Below are positions 1 to 11,146 of a stretch of 64,000 nucleotides of DNA, piece by piece; position 1 is the first letter of the stretch; every line of letters starts with the position of its first letter. This DNA comes from an uncultured Pelagibacteraceae bacterium (GTDB lineage Bacteria > Pseudomonadota > Alphaproteobacteria > Pelagibacterales > Pelagibacteraceae). The stretch covers positions 56,001-120,000 of the forward strand of contig CACLSR010000003.1 in NCBI GenBank assembly GCA_902609685.1, given 5' to 3'. Under the pieces are notes generated by a model. That model did no database searches. It saw only the letters and a program-made list of their open reading frames with translations, and had not been told where the DNA came from. A program made the position numbers and the translations under genes.

Positions 1-1723
1 GCTACTTTACTCGCTCCTATATCTGACGGGTTATAAAAGTATTTCTTTGAGAGAAATTAAAAAATTTAGACAATTTAATTCTATATGTGCAGGTCACCCC
101 GAATATCATCCAAGCACTGGCATAGAAACTACAACAGGGCCTTTAGGACAGGGAATATCTAATGCAGTTGGTTTTGCAATCTCGGAAGAAATTTTAAAAA
201 AAAGATTGGGAAAAAAAATTATCAATCATAAAACTTACGTTTTAGCGGGTGATGGCTGCTTGATGGAGGGAATAAGCCATGAAGCTTTAAGTCTTGCTGG
301 ACACCTAAAACTTAAAAACCTGATATTACTTTTTGATAACAATTCAATTTCAATAGATGGTCCAACTAGCTTAGCAGTCTCTGATGATCATGAAAAAAGG
401 TTTAAAAGCTATGGGTGGAACTATTTAAAAATTAATGGACATAATTTTAAAGAAATAACAAAGGCTCTTGAAAAAGCACAAAAATCAAAAAAACCTATAG
501 CAATCTCTTGTAAAACTACGATTGGATACGGATCCCCAAATAAGGGTGGTAAAGCCTCATCTCATGGCAGTCCATTAGGTGAAGATGAAATAAGATTAGT
601 CAGAAAAAAATTGAACTGGCCACACAATTCTTTTGAAATTCCAAAAAACTTAATGGATCAATGGAGATCAATCGGTAAAAAAGCATCAATAAAAGCTAAT
701 AAGAATAAAAAAAATTTTTCACTAAAATTTAATAAAAATACTATCAATGCAGAAATAGAAAAAGCAAAATCAGACTACTTAAAAAAATTACAACCAATAG
801 CTACTAGAAAATGTTCAGAAAAATTTTTGGAAATTGCATCCAAACTTCCAAACTTAATTGGTGGATCAGCAGATTTAGCAGGATCCAATAATACCAAAAC
901 CAAAAATCATAAAATTATTCAATCAAATGATTTTTCTGGAAATTATATCCATTTTGGAGTTAGAGAACATGCGATGTGTGGTATTATGAATGGTATCTCG
1001 CTTCATAGTGAACTTGTTCCTTATGGTGGAACTTTTTTAATATTTAGCGACTACTGTAAACCATCAATAAGACTAGCTGCTATGATGAAACAAAAAGTTA
1101 TTTATGTTTTTACACATGATTCGATTGGTCTTGGAGAAGATGGACCAACCCATCAACCAATAGAACAATTGACAAGTTTACGATCAATACCAAATTTGAG
1201 TATTTTTAGACCCTCTGACTTAATAGAAACTTTTGAGTGTTGGCAATTGGCATTAAATAGCAAAAGTTCTCCAAGCGTAATAGCCCTAACAAGACAAAGC
1301 TTAAATCCAGTTCGTACAAAAAAATCATCAAAAAATTTATCTTTAGCTGGCGCTTATGAAGTTTTAAGAACAAGTAATAAAATAAGTGCAACTATTATAG
1401 CAACAGGATCTGAAACTAGTATTGCAATAGACGTTAGTCATAAATTAGCCACAGATGGCATTTACTCAAAAGTAATATCAATGCCTTGCCAGGAATTATT
1501 TGATCAACAAAGTGAAATCTACAAAAATAAAATTTTAAATGAAACTAAGCTTGTAGTTTCTATAGAGGCCTCTGAAACTGGTTATTGGAAAAAATATACT
1601 GGCAACAAAGGACTTAATTTTGGAATTGATGATTTTGGAAAAAGTGCGCCCTATAAAGATATATATAATCACTTTGGATTAAGCTCAGAGATAATAGTAA
1701 AAAAAATTAAGAAAAGATTATGA
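1..1723 (+). CDS. tkt: Transketolase, 5'-truncated by the window edge
   Basis: ORF track starts at TTG 47, but the frame stays open to the window start ([27 protein letters not shown]), so the gene begins outside. Motifs [36 protein letters not shown] and [13 protein letters not shown] are transketolase. Confidence 0.96.
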   Translation, partial: LLYSLLYLTGYKSISLREIKKFRQFNSICAGHPEYHPSTGIETTTGPLGQGISNAVGFAISEEILKKRLGKKIINHKTYVLAGDGCLMEGISHEALSLAGHLKLKNLILLFDNNSISIDGPTSLAVSDDHEKRFKSYGWNYLKINGHNFKEITKALEKAQKSKKPIAISCKTTIGYGSPNKGGKASSHGSPLGEDEIRLVRKKLNWPHNSFEIPKNLMDQWRSIGKKASIKANKNKKNFSLKFNKNTINAEIEKAKSDYLKKLQPIATRKCSEKFLEIASKLPNLIGGSADLAGSNNTKTKNHKIIQSNDFSGNYIHFGVREHAMCGIMNGISLHSELVPYGGTFLIFSDYCKPSIRLAAMMKQKVIYVFTHDSIGLGEDGPTHQPIEQLTSLRSIPNLSIFRPSDLIETFECWQLALNSKSSPSVIALTRQSLNPVRTKKSSKNLSLAGAYEVLRTSNKISATIIATGSETSIAIDVSHKLATDGIYSKVISMPCQELFDQQSEIYKNKILNETKLVVSIEASETGYWKKYTGNKGLNFGIDDFGKSAPYKDIYNHFGLSSEIIVKKIKKRL

Positions 1724-2721
1724 CAGTCAAAATTGGAATAAATGGAATGGGTAGAATTGGAAGAATGATTGTTCGATCAATTATCGAGAATAAAAATAAA
1801 AATATAGAAATTAAATACATCAATAATAGAACTAATTCTGAAACATGTTCATCTCTATTAAAATATGACTCTATTCATGGAAAATTTAATGCAGAAATAG
1901 ATTTTGATGAAAATCATATTATTATCAACAAAGATAAAATTTTATTTGGCCAAGAAACAAATTTAAATGATATTAATTGGAATAAATATGGAGTGGATTA
2001 TGTTTTAGAGTGTACAGGTAAATTTAACTCTAAAGAAAAATTACTAGCACATATTAATAATGGTGCGAAAAGAGTTATTGTCTCTGCTCCGTGTGAAGAT
2101 GCTGACAAAACTATTGTATATGGAGTAAATGAGACAGAATTGAAAAAAGAGGATAAGATTATATCTGCTGCTTCTTGCACAACAAATTGCCTTGCCCCTG
2201 TGGCCCATGTTTTAAACGAAAATTTCGAAATTGAAAAAGGGTTCATGACCACAATTCACTCCTTTACAAGTGACCAAAGAATATTAGATAATTCTCATAA
2301 AGACCCAAGAAGAGCTAGATCGGCAAGTCAGTCTATTGTGCCAACCTCAACAGGTGCATCAAAAGCAATTGGTGAGATTATACCTTCCCTTAAAGGTAAA
2401 TTAGAAGGTGTGGCTATGAGAGTCCCTACGCCTAATGTTTCATTGATTGAACTAGTCTTTTGCACAAAAAAAGACATTACAATTGATAAAATTAATTTAG
2501 CATTTCAAAATTTTAGCAAAAAAAATAAAATTCTTGAAACTACAAAAGAAAAACTTGTTTCAATCGACTTTAATCATAATCCTGCTTCTTCAATAATAGA
2601 CGAAAGCTTAACAAAAGTGGTGAGTAAAAATATGGGTAAAATTTCAGCCTGGTATGATAACGAATGGGGTTTCTCAAATAGAATGTGTGATATTGTAGAA
2701 TATCTTCATAAGAATTCTTAA
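1720..2721 (+). CDS. gap: Glyceraldehyde-3-phosphate dehydrogenase, type I
   Basis: [35 protein letters not shown]. Confidence 0.97.
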   Translation: MTVKIGINGMGRIGRMIVRSIIENKNKNIEIKYINNRTNSETCSSLLKYDSIHGKFNAEIDFDENHIIINKDKILFGQETNLNDINWNKYGVDYVLECTGKFNSKEKLLAHINNGAKRVIVSAPCEDADKTIVYGVNETELKKEDKIISAASCTTNCLAPVAHVLNENFEIEKGFMTTIHSFTSDQRILDNSHKDPRRARSASQSIVPTSTGASKAIGEIIPSLKGKLEGVAMRVPTPNVSLIELVFCTKKDITIDKINLAFQNFSKKNKILETTKEKLVSIDFNHNPASSIIDESLTKVVSKNMGKISAWYDNEWGFSNRMCDIVEYLHKNS

Positions 2722-3899
2722 TGAACAATATTAAAGATTGTGAAAATCTTAGTAGTAAGAGAGTTTTATTAAGATTAGACCTAAACGTCCCTTTGAAAAA
2801 TGGTGACATTGTCGACGAAACCAGAATAATTAAAATTATACCTGTTATCGAATTTTTAATAAAAAGAAATGCAAAAATTTTAATAATTTCTCATGTCGGA
2901 CGCCCTAAAGGCAAATTTAATAAAGATCTCTCTCTTAAACCAATTTGTGATTACTTAGAAAAAAAGATACAAACTAAAGTCAACTTTATAAGTGAGGACA
3001 TTTTAAAAATCAAAAGAGATGATTTACTTAAAGAGCCTGAGGAGAAAGTTGTCTTTTTTGAAAACATAAGATTTTATGCGGCAGAAGAAAATAATGAGTC
3101 AAATTTTTCAAAACACCTAGCTAGTTTTGCAGATTTGTTCGTAAATGATGCCTTTTCTTGCTCACATAGAACACATGCCTCAGTATGCAAAATTACAGAA
3201 TTTCTGCCATCATTTGCTGGATTACAATTTGAGACTGAGGTAAATGCTTTAAAAAAAGTTACTATTGAAATAAAAAAACCAATTACTTGTATTATTGGCG
3301 GATCAAAAATTTCTACAAAAATAGACATAATCAAAAATTTAATACCTAAATTTAATAACATAATCTTTGTGGGAGGTATGGCTAACAATATTCTGAGCTT
3401 CAAAGGTAATAAAATTGGAAAATCAATTAGTGAGGAAAATTGTGAAAGTATAATACAAGAAATTTTTGAAATTTCAAAAAAGGCACTCTGTGAAGTTACT
3501 TATCCAGAAGATGTTTTAATAGGCAAAAGTGCAGATGACGATGCTCAGATAAAAGATCTTAAGGACATAACAGATGATGATTTAATCTTAGACGTGGGAC
3601 CTAAAACACTTAAAAGAATAAAAAATATAATTGAAAATAGCGAAACAGTTCTTTGGAATGGTCCTGCTGGTTATTTTGAAAACCCTAATTTTGCTAAAGG
3701 TAGCATTGAGATTGCAAAAACAATCATTAAAAAAAATAAAAATGATTCAATTTTTTCTGTAGTTGGCGGAGGAGACACTGTGGCGGTTGTTAATCAGCTA
3801 AATGCAATTAAAGATTTTAATTTTGTTTCAACTGCTGGTGGTGCTTTTTTAGAATATCTTGAAGGAAAAGAACTTCCTGGTATAAAAGCCCTAAAATAA
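2721..3899 (+). CDS. pgk: Phosphoglycerate kinase
   Basis: VLLRLDLNVPL, SHVGRPKG, VVGGGDTVAVV, STAGGAFLEYLEGKELPG. Confidence 0.97.
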   Translation: MNNIKDCENLSSKRVLLRLDLNVPLKNGDIVDETRIIKIIPVIEFLIKRNAKILIISHVGRPKGKFNKDLSLKPICDYLEKKIQTKVNFISEDILKIKRDDLLKEPEEKVVFFENIRFYAAEENNESNFSKHLASFADLFVNDAFSCSHRTHASVCKITEFLPSFAGLQFETEVNALKKVTIEIKKPITCIIGGSKISTKIDIIKNLIPKFNNIIFVGGMANNILSFKGNKIGKSISEENCESIIQEIFEISKKALCEVTYPEDVLIGKSADDDAQIKDLKDITDDDLILDVGPKTLKRIKNIIENSETVLWNGPAGYFENPNFAKGSIEIAKTIIKKNKNDSIFSVVGGGDTVAVVNQLNAIKDFNFVSTAGGAFLEYLEGKELPGIKALK

Positions 3900-3900
3900 A

Positions 3901-4908
3901 ATGTCAGAACTCAATAATACAGCATTAAAAATTTTAGGAAACGGTAAAGGAATTTTAGCTGCAGATGAAAGCACTGCAACAATGACTAAAAGATTAGATA
4001 GTGTAAATGTCCCCTCAACCCCAGAAAACAGATTGTTGTTTAGAGAAACACTTTTTAGCTCATCCTCAATGAAAGATTGTATTGGAGGTGTAATTCTTTA
4101 CGATGAAACAATTAAACAAACATCATCAAAAAAAAAAACAATTCCAGAATTAATCTCAGATACAGGCTCATTGCCAGGTATCAAAGTAGACACAGGAGCA
4201 AAAATTTTAGCTGGTTCTCCAGATGAAAAAATTACTGAGGGTCTTGATGGATTAAGGGAAAGATTAAAAGAATATTATAAATTAGGTGCAAAATTTACTA
4301 AATGGAGAGGTGTTTATAATATATCTAAAAGTTATCCAAGCAAACTCTCAATACACTCTAACGCACATGCATTAGCAAGATACTCTGCATTAGTTCAGGA
4401 ATACAATATGGTTCCAATAGTTGAGCCTGAGGTCTTAATGGATGGAGATCATTCCGCTAAAGAGTGTTTAGAAAAAACCTCTGTAGTTATAAAAAAATGC
4501 TTTGAAGAACTAATAATACATAAAGTAGATTTAAAAGGAATTATACTCAAACCTAATATGATTTTAGCAGGAAACAAATCCAAAGAAAAAATTACTAATG
4601 AAGAAGTGGCAAATTTAACTTTGGAATGTTTAAAATCCTCAGTACCCTCAGAAGTACCAGGTATAGCTTTCCTGTCTGGAGGTCAGTCCGAAATAGAGGC
4701 AACAGAAAATTTAAATTTAATTAATAAACACAATAATACGAAATTTATAATGAGCTATTCTTACGGGAGAGCTCTTCAACAAGGTGCCTTAAAGTATTGG
4801 TCAAAAGATATTAAGAATATTGAGGGCACTCAGCAGATTTTTAACCACCGAGCTAAAATGAATACATTGGCTGCTCAAGGAAAATGGTCAAAAGATCTTG
4901 AGATATAA
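3901..4908 (+). CDS. fba: Class I fructose-bisphosphate aldolase
   Basis: GKGILAADESTATMTKRL, FRETLFSS, IVEPEVLMDGDH, FLSGGQSE; class I (Schiff-base) type. Confidence 0.93.
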   Translation: MSELNNTALKILGNGKGILAADESTATMTKRLDSVNVPSTPENRLLFRETLFSSSSMKDCIGGVILYDETIKQTSSKKKTIPELISDTGSLPGIKVDTGAKILAGSPDEKITEGLDGLRERLKEYYKLGAKFTKWRGVYNISKSYPSKLSIHSNAHALARYSALVQEYNMVPIVEPEVLMDGDHSAKECLEKTSVVIKKCFEELIIHKVDLKGIILKPNMILAGNKSKEKITNEEVANLTLECLKSSVPSEVPGIAFLSGGQSEIEATENLNLINKHNNTKFIMSYSYGRALQQGALKYWSKDIKNIEGTQQIFNHRAKMNTLAAQGKWSKDLEI

Positions 4909-5512
4909 TAAAAAAAGATTTATTTACCTAATATCCCCACCCAAAATTGAAAGTAATTTTTTTAAAGATTTAAATGAAGTACTAAAACAAAAAAAAACAA
5001 GTTTTTTTCAACTACGACTTAAAAAAAATAGTTTCAAAAAAAAATTAATAATTGGACGTAAAATTCAAAAGATATGTAAAAAATTTAAGGTGAAATTTAT
5101 AATTAACGATGACGTGTACCTCGCAAAAAAATTAAATGCCGATGGATGTCATCTTGGTCAAAGTGATATGAAAATTAGAGAGGCAAGAAAATTAATTGGG
5201 AAAAAAATAATTGGAATTACATGTCATAACTCAATTAAACTTGCAAAAAATGCGATAAAAAATAAAGCTGACTATTTAGCTTTTGGAGCTTTTAATCCAT
5301 CTAAAACAAAAAAAGTTAAATATAAAGCATCCATGGGTTTACTTAAAAAAGCTCGAAAAATCACAAACATCCCAATTGTTGTAATCGGTGGTATTGACTT
5401 TAATAATTATAAAAATCTTTTGTTGAATAAGGCAAACTTTTTAGCTATTTCAGGCTACATTTGGAAAAATAAAAAACTTAAACCAAAGAACGCGATAAAA
5501 AAATTAATATGA
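4898..5512 (+). CDS. thiE: Thiamine-phosphate synthase family
   Basis: FQLRLKKNS, INDDVYLAKKLNADGCHLGQSDM, IGITCHNS, IPIVVIGGI. Confidence 0.83.
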   Translation: MRYNKKRFIYLISPPKIESNFFKDLNEVLKQKKTSFFQLRLKKNSFKKKLIIGRKIQKICKKFKVKFIINDDVYLAKKLNADGCHLGQSDMKIREARKLIGKKIIGITCHNSIKLAKNAIKNKADYLAFGAFNPSKTKKVKYKASMGLLKKARKITNIPIVVIGGIDFNNYKNLLLNKANFLAISGYIWKNKKLKPKNAIKKLI

Positions 5513-6069
5513 AAATTAATGCAGGTGAAATTAGAGTTGGCATGTTGTTAGAATATAAAAATGATTTATGGCAGGTGCTAAAAACACAGCATGTTAAACC
5601 TGGAAAAGGTGGAGCATTTGCACAAGTGGAGATGAAGAGTGTAAACAAAAATACCAAACTTAATGAAAGATTTAGATCCAGTGAAACAATTGAAAAGGCC
5701 TCATTAGAGGAAACTAATTTTACATTTTCTTATGAGGACCAAGAAAAGTACTTTTTTATGAATCCAAAAACTTTTGAACAAACAGAAATTCAAAAAAGTC
5801 TAATAGGTGAAAAAGGAAAGTTATTGACTGAAAATCTTGAAGTATCAATAAGTTTTTATAACGATAACCCAATTTCTGTAAATTTGCCAAACCAAGTAAC
5901 TTGTAAAATTGAAACTACAGACGCTGCATTAAAAGGCCAAACTGTTTCATCATCTTATAAACCTGCAGTTTTAGATAATGGATTAAGTATTCAGGTACCA
6001 CCATTTATTGAAGCAGGAGATAATGTTGTTATAGATACCAGAAATTTAGAATACATCAAAAAAATTTAA
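5509..6069 (+). CDS. efp: Translation elongation factor P
   Basis: EIRVGMLLEYKNDLWQVLKTQHVKPGKGGAFAQVEMKS; length 186 aa. Confidence 0.97.
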   Translation: MKINAGEIRVGMLLEYKNDLWQVLKTQHVKPGKGGAFAQVEMKSVNKNTKLNERFRSSETIEKASLEETNFTFSYEDQEKYFFMNPKTFEQTEIQKSLIGEKGKLLTENLEVSISFYNDNPISVNLPNQVTCKIETTDAALKGQTVSSSYKPAVLDNGLSIQVPPFIEAGDNVVIDTRNLEYIKKI

Positions 6070-6072
6070 TTT

Positions 6073-6810
6073 ATGAATTCAATATCTGCAAATCTCAATG
6101 TGATGGTAAAGGCATGTGAAAAAGCATCTAAAATTTTAATAAGAGATTTTGGCGAATTAGAGAAGTTGCAAGTATCCAAAAAAGGACCAAGGGATTTTGT
6201 AACTAATTCTGATGTTAAAGCAGAAAAAATAATTATAGAGGAGCTTAAAAAAGCAAGGCCAAACTATTCTATCATTAGTGAAGAGAATGGTGTTGAAAAG
6301 AATAAAGATACTTCTAATTCATGGATAATTGATCCTATTGATGGGACAGTTAATTTTTTACATGGAATACCACATTTTGCAATATCCATTGCTTTGAAAT
6401 CAGACGATGAAATTATATGTGGATTAATTTTTGATCCTATTAAAGATGAAATGTTTTATGCTGAAAAGAATAATGGAGCTTTTTTTAATAATCAGCGAAT
6501 AAGAGTTTCAAAAAAAAATAATTTGGATGAATGTCTATTTGCTGTTGGAAAATTAAAGAATGAACCAAGCTTTACTTATAGAAGATCTGGATGTGCAGCA
6601 CTTGATATTGCATACGTAGCATCTGGAAGACTAGATGGATACGCACAAAGTAACTTAAATTTATGGGACATAGCAGCAGGCATCGTTTTAATAAAAGAAG
6701 CTGGTGGAATGATTAATGATATTGATCTAAATAATATTAAAAATATAAAAGTTTTGGCTACATCAGCAGAAATAAACACTAAATTTAAAGAAAAACTTGG
6801 CAACTTTTAA
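6073..6810 (+). CDS. suhB: Inositol monophosphatase family (SuhB-like)
   Basis: [60 protein letters not shown]. Confidence 0.93.
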   Translation: MNSISANLNVMVKACEKASKILIRDFGELEKLQVSKKGPRDFVTNSDVKAEKIIIEELKKARPNYSIISEENGVEKNKDTSNSWIIDPIDGTVNFLHGIPHFAISIALKSDDEIICGLIFDPIKDEMFYAEKNNGAFFNNQRIRVSKKNNLDECLFAVGKLKNEPSFTYRRSGCAALDIAYVASGRLDGYAQSNLNLWDIAAGIVLIKEAGGMINDIDLNNIKNIKVLATSAEINTKFKEKLGNF

Positions 6811-6842
6811 TTGTTTTAAAAATTTCTTTTGTTATAAGTCTC

Positions 6843-7076
6843 GTGATGAAAAAAAAAATACACCCTAATTATCATTCTATAAAAGTTGAAATGACAGATG
6901 GCTCGCAGTTTGAGACAAGATCTACTTGGGGCGCAGAGGGAGATGTTCTTAAATTAGAGATTGATCCAAAATCACATTCTGCGTGGACAGGTGGAAAACA
7001 AAAGTTATTAGATAAAGGTCGAATAAGTAAATTCAATAAAAAATTCCAAAATTTTAGATCAGAAAATAAAAGCTAA
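6843..7076 (+). CDS. rpmE: 50S ribosomal protein L31
   Basis: [52 protein letters not shown]. Confidence 0.93.
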   Translation: MMKKKIHPNYHSIKVEMTDGSQFETRSTWGAEGDVLKLEIDPKSHSAWTGGKQKLLDKGRISKFNKKFQNFRSENKS

Positions 7077-7639
7077 TGACAAACGCTCCCTTAATGCCTA
7101 TGGCAACAGCTGTATGGCTAGTAGAAAATACAACACTCACTTTCAAACAGATAGCTGATTTTTGTAAATTACATGAAGTAGAGGTACAAGGGATAGCTGA
7201 TGGTGAGGTCGCAAAAGGAATTAAAGCATATAATCCAATAATCTCAGGACAACTTTCTAGGGAAGAAATTGAATTATCCTCAAAAGATCAATCTAGGCCT
7301 TTAGAAATAAAAAATACTGACATTGAGATATCAAATGCAGAAAAAAAAATTAAAAAATACGTTCCCTTATCAAAAAGGCAAGATAAGCCTGACTCAGCAT
7401 TGTGGCTGATTAAAAGTCATAACATTTTAAAAGACTCACAAATTGCAAAGCTGGTTGGTATAACTAAAAATTCTGTCACCTCAATAAGAAATAAAAGTTA
7501 TTGGAATTATAATAACTTGAGTCCAAAAGACCCTGTTGCTTTAAATTTATTTACACAAAAAGATTTAGTTCAAGCACTAGAAAAAGCTGAAAGACGAATT
7601 AAAAGAGAAAAAAAACAAAGAGAGAAACAAAACAACTAA
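7076..7639 (+). CDS. trcR: DUF1013 family protein (TrcR-type alphaproteobacterial regulator)
   Basis: PLMPMATAVWLVENTTLTFKQIADFC..HEVEVQGIADGEVAKGIKAYNP..SALWLIKSHNILKDSQIAKLVG. Confidence 0.82.
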   Translation: MTNAPLMPMATAVWLVENTTLTFKQIADFCKLHEVEVQGIADGEVAKGIKAYNPIISGQLSREEIELSSKDQSRPLEIKNTDIEISNAEKKIKKYVPLSKRQDKPDSALWLIKSHNILKDSQIAKLVGITKNSVTSIRNKSYWNYNNLSPKDPVALNLFTQKDLVQALEKAERRIKREKKQREKQNN

Positions 7640-7654
7640 ATATAATCCTTTATA

Positions 7655-7723
7655 ATGAATAAATTAGATAGACATCAAATTTTAAAAATGTTAACTACAC
7701 ATTTTTTTGGAGGTATTTATTAA
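7655..7723 (+). other. 22-codon upstream ORF (MNKLDRHQILKMLTTHFFGGIY) whose TAA overlaps the inferred rpsU start
   Basis: ATG 7655, TAA 7721-7723; the ORF spans the rpsU Shine-Dalgarno GGAGG at 7709-7713. Confidence 0.4.
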
Positions 7724-7913
7724 AATAGAAGTTAAAGATAACAATGTAGAACAAGCTCTAAGAGTTTTAAAAAGAAAACTTCAGAGAGACGGTTTTTTTA
7801 AAGTGATAAAATTAAAAAATACTTATGAAAAACCTTCTGAGAAAAAAAAAAGAATACTTCAAGAAAATATTAAGAGAGTAAAAAAACTTAATAAATTAAA
7901 AAATAGAATTTAA
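7719..7913 (+). CDS. rpsU: 30S ribosomal protein S21, probable ATT start
   Basis: (M)KIEVKDNNVEQALRVLKRKLQRDGFFK fits alphaproteobacterial S21. GGAGG (7709-7713) lies 5 nt before an in-frame ATT (7719). The ORF-track TTG at 7707 overlaps the SD and would add an atypical MEVF extension. Confidence 0.83.
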   Translation: MKIEVKDNNVEQALRVLKRKLQRDGFFKVIKLKNTYEKPSEKKKRILQENIKRVKKLNKLKNRI

Positions 7914-7919
7914 GCATAT

Positions 7920-7996
<77 letters not shown>

Positions 7997-8090
7997 ATTT
8001 TGAAGATAAAATTAGTTTACTTAGACTACTTAATCAAAAAATCTTAATTTAATACAATACCTAAAATAAAATATAATATACAATTAAATA

Positions 8091-8795
8091 GTGATTATCA
8101 AAAAACTTCAAATTTTACTTCCTGTATATAACGAGGGTTTAACAATTAAAAAAACTCTTTATGATATTTATGATGCTTTAAAAAATGATATTGATTTTGA
8201 ATTTATTATTTCTGAAGATGGTAGTACTGATAATACAAAAAAAATCCTTAAAGATCTTAAAAAAGAACTTCCTATGATTTTAGTTTCTGAAGACCAAAGA
8301 AAATATTATTCTTTAGCTGTCCTGGACGGTATCAAAAAGGCTTCCTCAGATTTTTTATTAATAATGGACTCAGATGGTCAATGTGATCCAAAAGATATAA
8401 TAAAATTTTGGGGTGCGAGGAATGCTTCTGATGTAATTTGTGGCTATAGATCACCTAGGCATGATTATGCCTACAGGAGATTTATCTCGAAGATTTTTTA
8501 TTTTATCTATAACATTCTGTTCAAAGTCCCATTAAGAGACCCTAGTTTTGCTTTTGTTTTTATGAATAAAAGAACTTATTCAAATTTAAATAATTTTGTT
8601 CCATATTTGCCTGATGGTTTTTTTTGGGAATTTAACGCTCGAGCAAAAAAATTAAACTTTTCATTCAATGAAATTAAAATCAATCACAGAAAAAGAAGTT
8701 CTGGAGATACAAAAATTTATACCTTAAGTAAATTACCAAAAATTGCCTATAATAACTTTATGGGTCTTTTGAAATTAAAAAAAGAAATTGGATAG
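8091..8795 (+). CDS. Family 2 glycosyltransferase
   Basis: ILLPVYNEGLTIKKTLYDIYDAL, EDGSTDNT, LIMDSDGQCDP; GTG start. Confidence 0.9.
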   Translation: MIIKKLQILLPVYNEGLTIKKTLYDIYDALKNDIDFEFIISEDGSTDNTKKILKDLKKELPMILVSEDQRKYYSLAVLDGIKKASSDFLLIMDSDGQCDPKDIIKFWGARNASDVICGYRSPRHDYAYRRFISKIFYFIYNILFKVPLRDPSFAFVFMNKRTYSNLNNFVPYLPDGFFWEFNARAKKLNFSFNEIKINHRKRSSGDTKIYTLSKLPKIAYNNFMGLLKLKKEIG

Positions 8796-9790
8796 TGATT
8801 TTAATTGTTGGAGCAAATGGTTTTTTTGGTAATCAACTACAAAAATTATTTTTAAAAAAAAAAATAGAATTTTTTGCTTCTGATATCTCTTTAAAAGAAA
8901 ATAATTTCTTAGATATTAGAAATAAAGATTCAATCAAAGATATAATTAAAAAAAACAATATTAAAATTATAATAAATTGTTCTTGTGAACCAGCCACTAG
9001 TAAGTCTAAAAAGAAATTGTGGAGTACAAACGTAGAGGGAAATAATAATTTAATAAAATGCTGTTTAGAATTTAACATTAAAAAATATATTTACATATCA
9101 ACTTCAGCAATATGGGTAAAAAATTATGAAAATCCTGTTGACGAAAGTGAAGAATATAACCCAGTAGAAAATTATGGAAAATCAAAAATACAGGCAGAAA
9201 AGGATATAATAAGTTCAAATTTGAATAATTGGACAATATTTAGAGTTCCAATGATAGTCTCTAAAGAGAGATTGGGAATCTTAAGCTTATTATTTGATTT
9301 AATTATTTCTAATAAGAAAATTCCTTTATTAGGAACGGGAGAAAATATTTTACAATTTATTCATGCTGATGATTTAAGTAATTACATTTATTTATCACTT
9401 AGTACAATTGAAAAAAATATATATAATGTTGGTAGTGAAGAAAATGTATCTTTAAAAAGTTTGATAGAGAAATTAATTCTTAAGTCAAATTCCAAATCAA
9501 AAATAGTCTTAGTTAAAGATCTTGGATTTTCATTTATTTTAAACTTTTTAAATAAATTAAATTTATCACCATTAAATATTTATCATTTGAACATGTTAAG
9601 ATATTCTTTAACTTTAAATTCTAACAAAATTTATAAAAATTACAAAATCAGACCTAAAATAAAAACTAGTGAAATGATATTAGAGGCTCTTAATAATTAT
9701 AGAGAAAACCTTGGTAAAAATACAATCAATACAGAGATTACAAATCCTATTAAACCTGGTGTATTTAAAATAATTAAATTTTTTCTTTAA
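8795..9790 (+). CDS. NAD-dependent epimerase/dehydratase
   Basis: ILIVGANGFFGNQL, YISTSAIW, ENYGKSKIQAEKD, YNVGSEENVSL. Confidence 0.87.
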   Translation: MILIVGANGFFGNQLQKLFLKKKIEFFASDISLKENNFLDIRNKDSIKDIIKKNNIKIIINCSCEPATSKSKKKLWSTNVEGNNNLIKCCLEFNIKKYIYISTSAIWVKNYENPVDESEEYNPVENYGKSKIQAEKDIISSNLNNWTIFRVPMIVSKERLGILSLLFDLIISNKKIPLLGTGENILQFIHADDLSNYIYLSLSTIEKNIYNVGSEENVSLKSLIEKLILKSNSKSKIVLVKDLGFSFILNFLNKLNLSPLNIYHLNMLRYSLTLNSNKIYKNYKIRPKIKTSEMILEALNNYRENLGKNTINTEITNPIKPGVFKIIKFFL

Positions 9791-11076
9791 AAAGTATAAA
9801 ATAAAGGCAATTTCTTTATTCCATGATAATAAACATAGGCAATAATTAAAATAACAAATTCCCAAATAAAAAGAAATGTGATTGTACTATTTTTATTTAA
9901 TCTCAAATTTACAATATGATCTTTTGAAAGAAAAATGTAGTACGTGAATAAATACAGAGGATCAAACCATTCTTGATACACAGAATTTACAAAACCGTAA
10001 TTTAAGTAAATCAATGGCAAAATCAAAAAATATTTATAATTGTTTGATTTTATAATTGAGATTATATAAGCAAAAAAAGCTGAGGAAATTAAAATTAGAA
10101 GTTTAGGATCATTATTCAAAAAAAAATAATTGAATTTGACAATATACCCTCCACTTTTAAAAGGATAATTAATATCATTAAATAACAGATATTTGACAAA
10201 AAGAACTATTATGAAAATTAATAAACATCTCTTTGAGAAGAAAATTTTTAAAAATCGGGAAAAATTTATTAATACTAAGGGTATAGAATAAAAAAAGAAT
10301 AAAGATGATATTTTTGTTATATTTAATAGTATATTCTCTAAACTTAAACCACTTGATGCACTGGTAACTTGAGATATATCCTTAAATACACCCCAAATAG
10401 ATAAAACATAAAATCCAGGTAATGATAAAAATGAATAGATAAGAATTGTAAAAATCAATTCTTTCTTATTATTGTTTAATAATAGAATTAAAATGTGAAA
10501 TACTGCTAAAAATAAAAATTGTTGTCTAGCGTATAAAGTTAAAGAAATTAAAACAGTTAATATCAAATTATTTCTAAAAGAGGTTTTTTTTTGAATTAAT
10601 AAATTTAAAAAATAAAGCGATGGTATTAAAAAGAAAAAAGATAAGTTTTCTGTCATTCCCCAATATGAAGAAGATCTAAACCATGGACTTAATAATATAA
10701 TAAAAGGTATTAGATTAACTAAGAAATTATTTTCAAAATCAATTCTTTTTAATTTTAAAAACTGATAAAAAATAAAAATTATTAACAAATTAAAGATTGT
10801 ATTATTTAAACAATAAAAAAGATTTTTTGTAGCAGGATTAAAAAATGATTGAAAACTATGAAAAAATGGAAATGTAGCCTCTCCATAGCTTTGATAATTT
10901 CTAATAGTCTCAAAATAATCTTGCTTTAGATCAATAACAATTAACCAAATAAAGTGTTCTAAATCTATATGACCAGCTCCATTTGTTATTTCTCTAAGAT
11001 AAAATCCTAAAAAATAACTTGATAATAATAAAAAAATTAGAAAAAGGCTGTATTTGTCTCTCTCAAATTTAATCAT
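9787..11076 (-). CDS. Multi-pass membrane protein, possible GT-C-type glycosyltransferase or polymerase
   Basis: 429 aa with many hydrophobic segments, next to GT2 and epimerase genes; converges on the preceding gene with overlapping stops. Confidence 0.6.
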   Translation of the reverse strand: MIKFERDKYSLFLIFLLLSSYFLGFYLREITNGAGHIDLEHFIWLIVIDLKQDYFETIRNYQSYGEATFPFFHSFQSFFNPATKNLFYCLNNTIFNLLIIFIFYQFLKLKRIDFENNFLVNLIPFIILLSPWFRSSSYWGMTENLSFFFLIPSLYFLNLLIQKKTSFRNNLILTVLISLTLYARQQFLFLAVFHILILLLNNNKKELIFTILIYSFLSLPGFYVLSIWGVFKDISQVTSASSGLSLENILLNITKISSLFFFYSIPLVLINFSRFLKIFFSKRCLLIFIIVLFVKYLLFNDINYPFKSGGYIVKFNYFFLNNDPKLLILISSAFFAYIISIIKSNNYKYFLILPLIYLNYGFVNSVYQEWFDPLYLFTYYIFLSKDHIVNLRLNKNSTITFLFIWEFVILIIAYVYYHGIKKLPLFYTF

Positions 11077-11146
11077 TTAAAATTACTTATCCTTCTTCCT
11101 CAAAAAAACACAAATCAAATTAATTATCTTTTTATGTAAAATCTAA

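Noticed and set aside
1206-3403. Minus-strand ORFs antisense to tkt, gap and pgk (1206, 1998, 2570, 3074)
   Set aside because: Opposite conserved housekeeping genes, with no family motifs of their own.
7707-7718. TTG start for rpsU
   Set aside because: Overlaps the Shine-Dalgarno sequence and adds residues atypical of S21.
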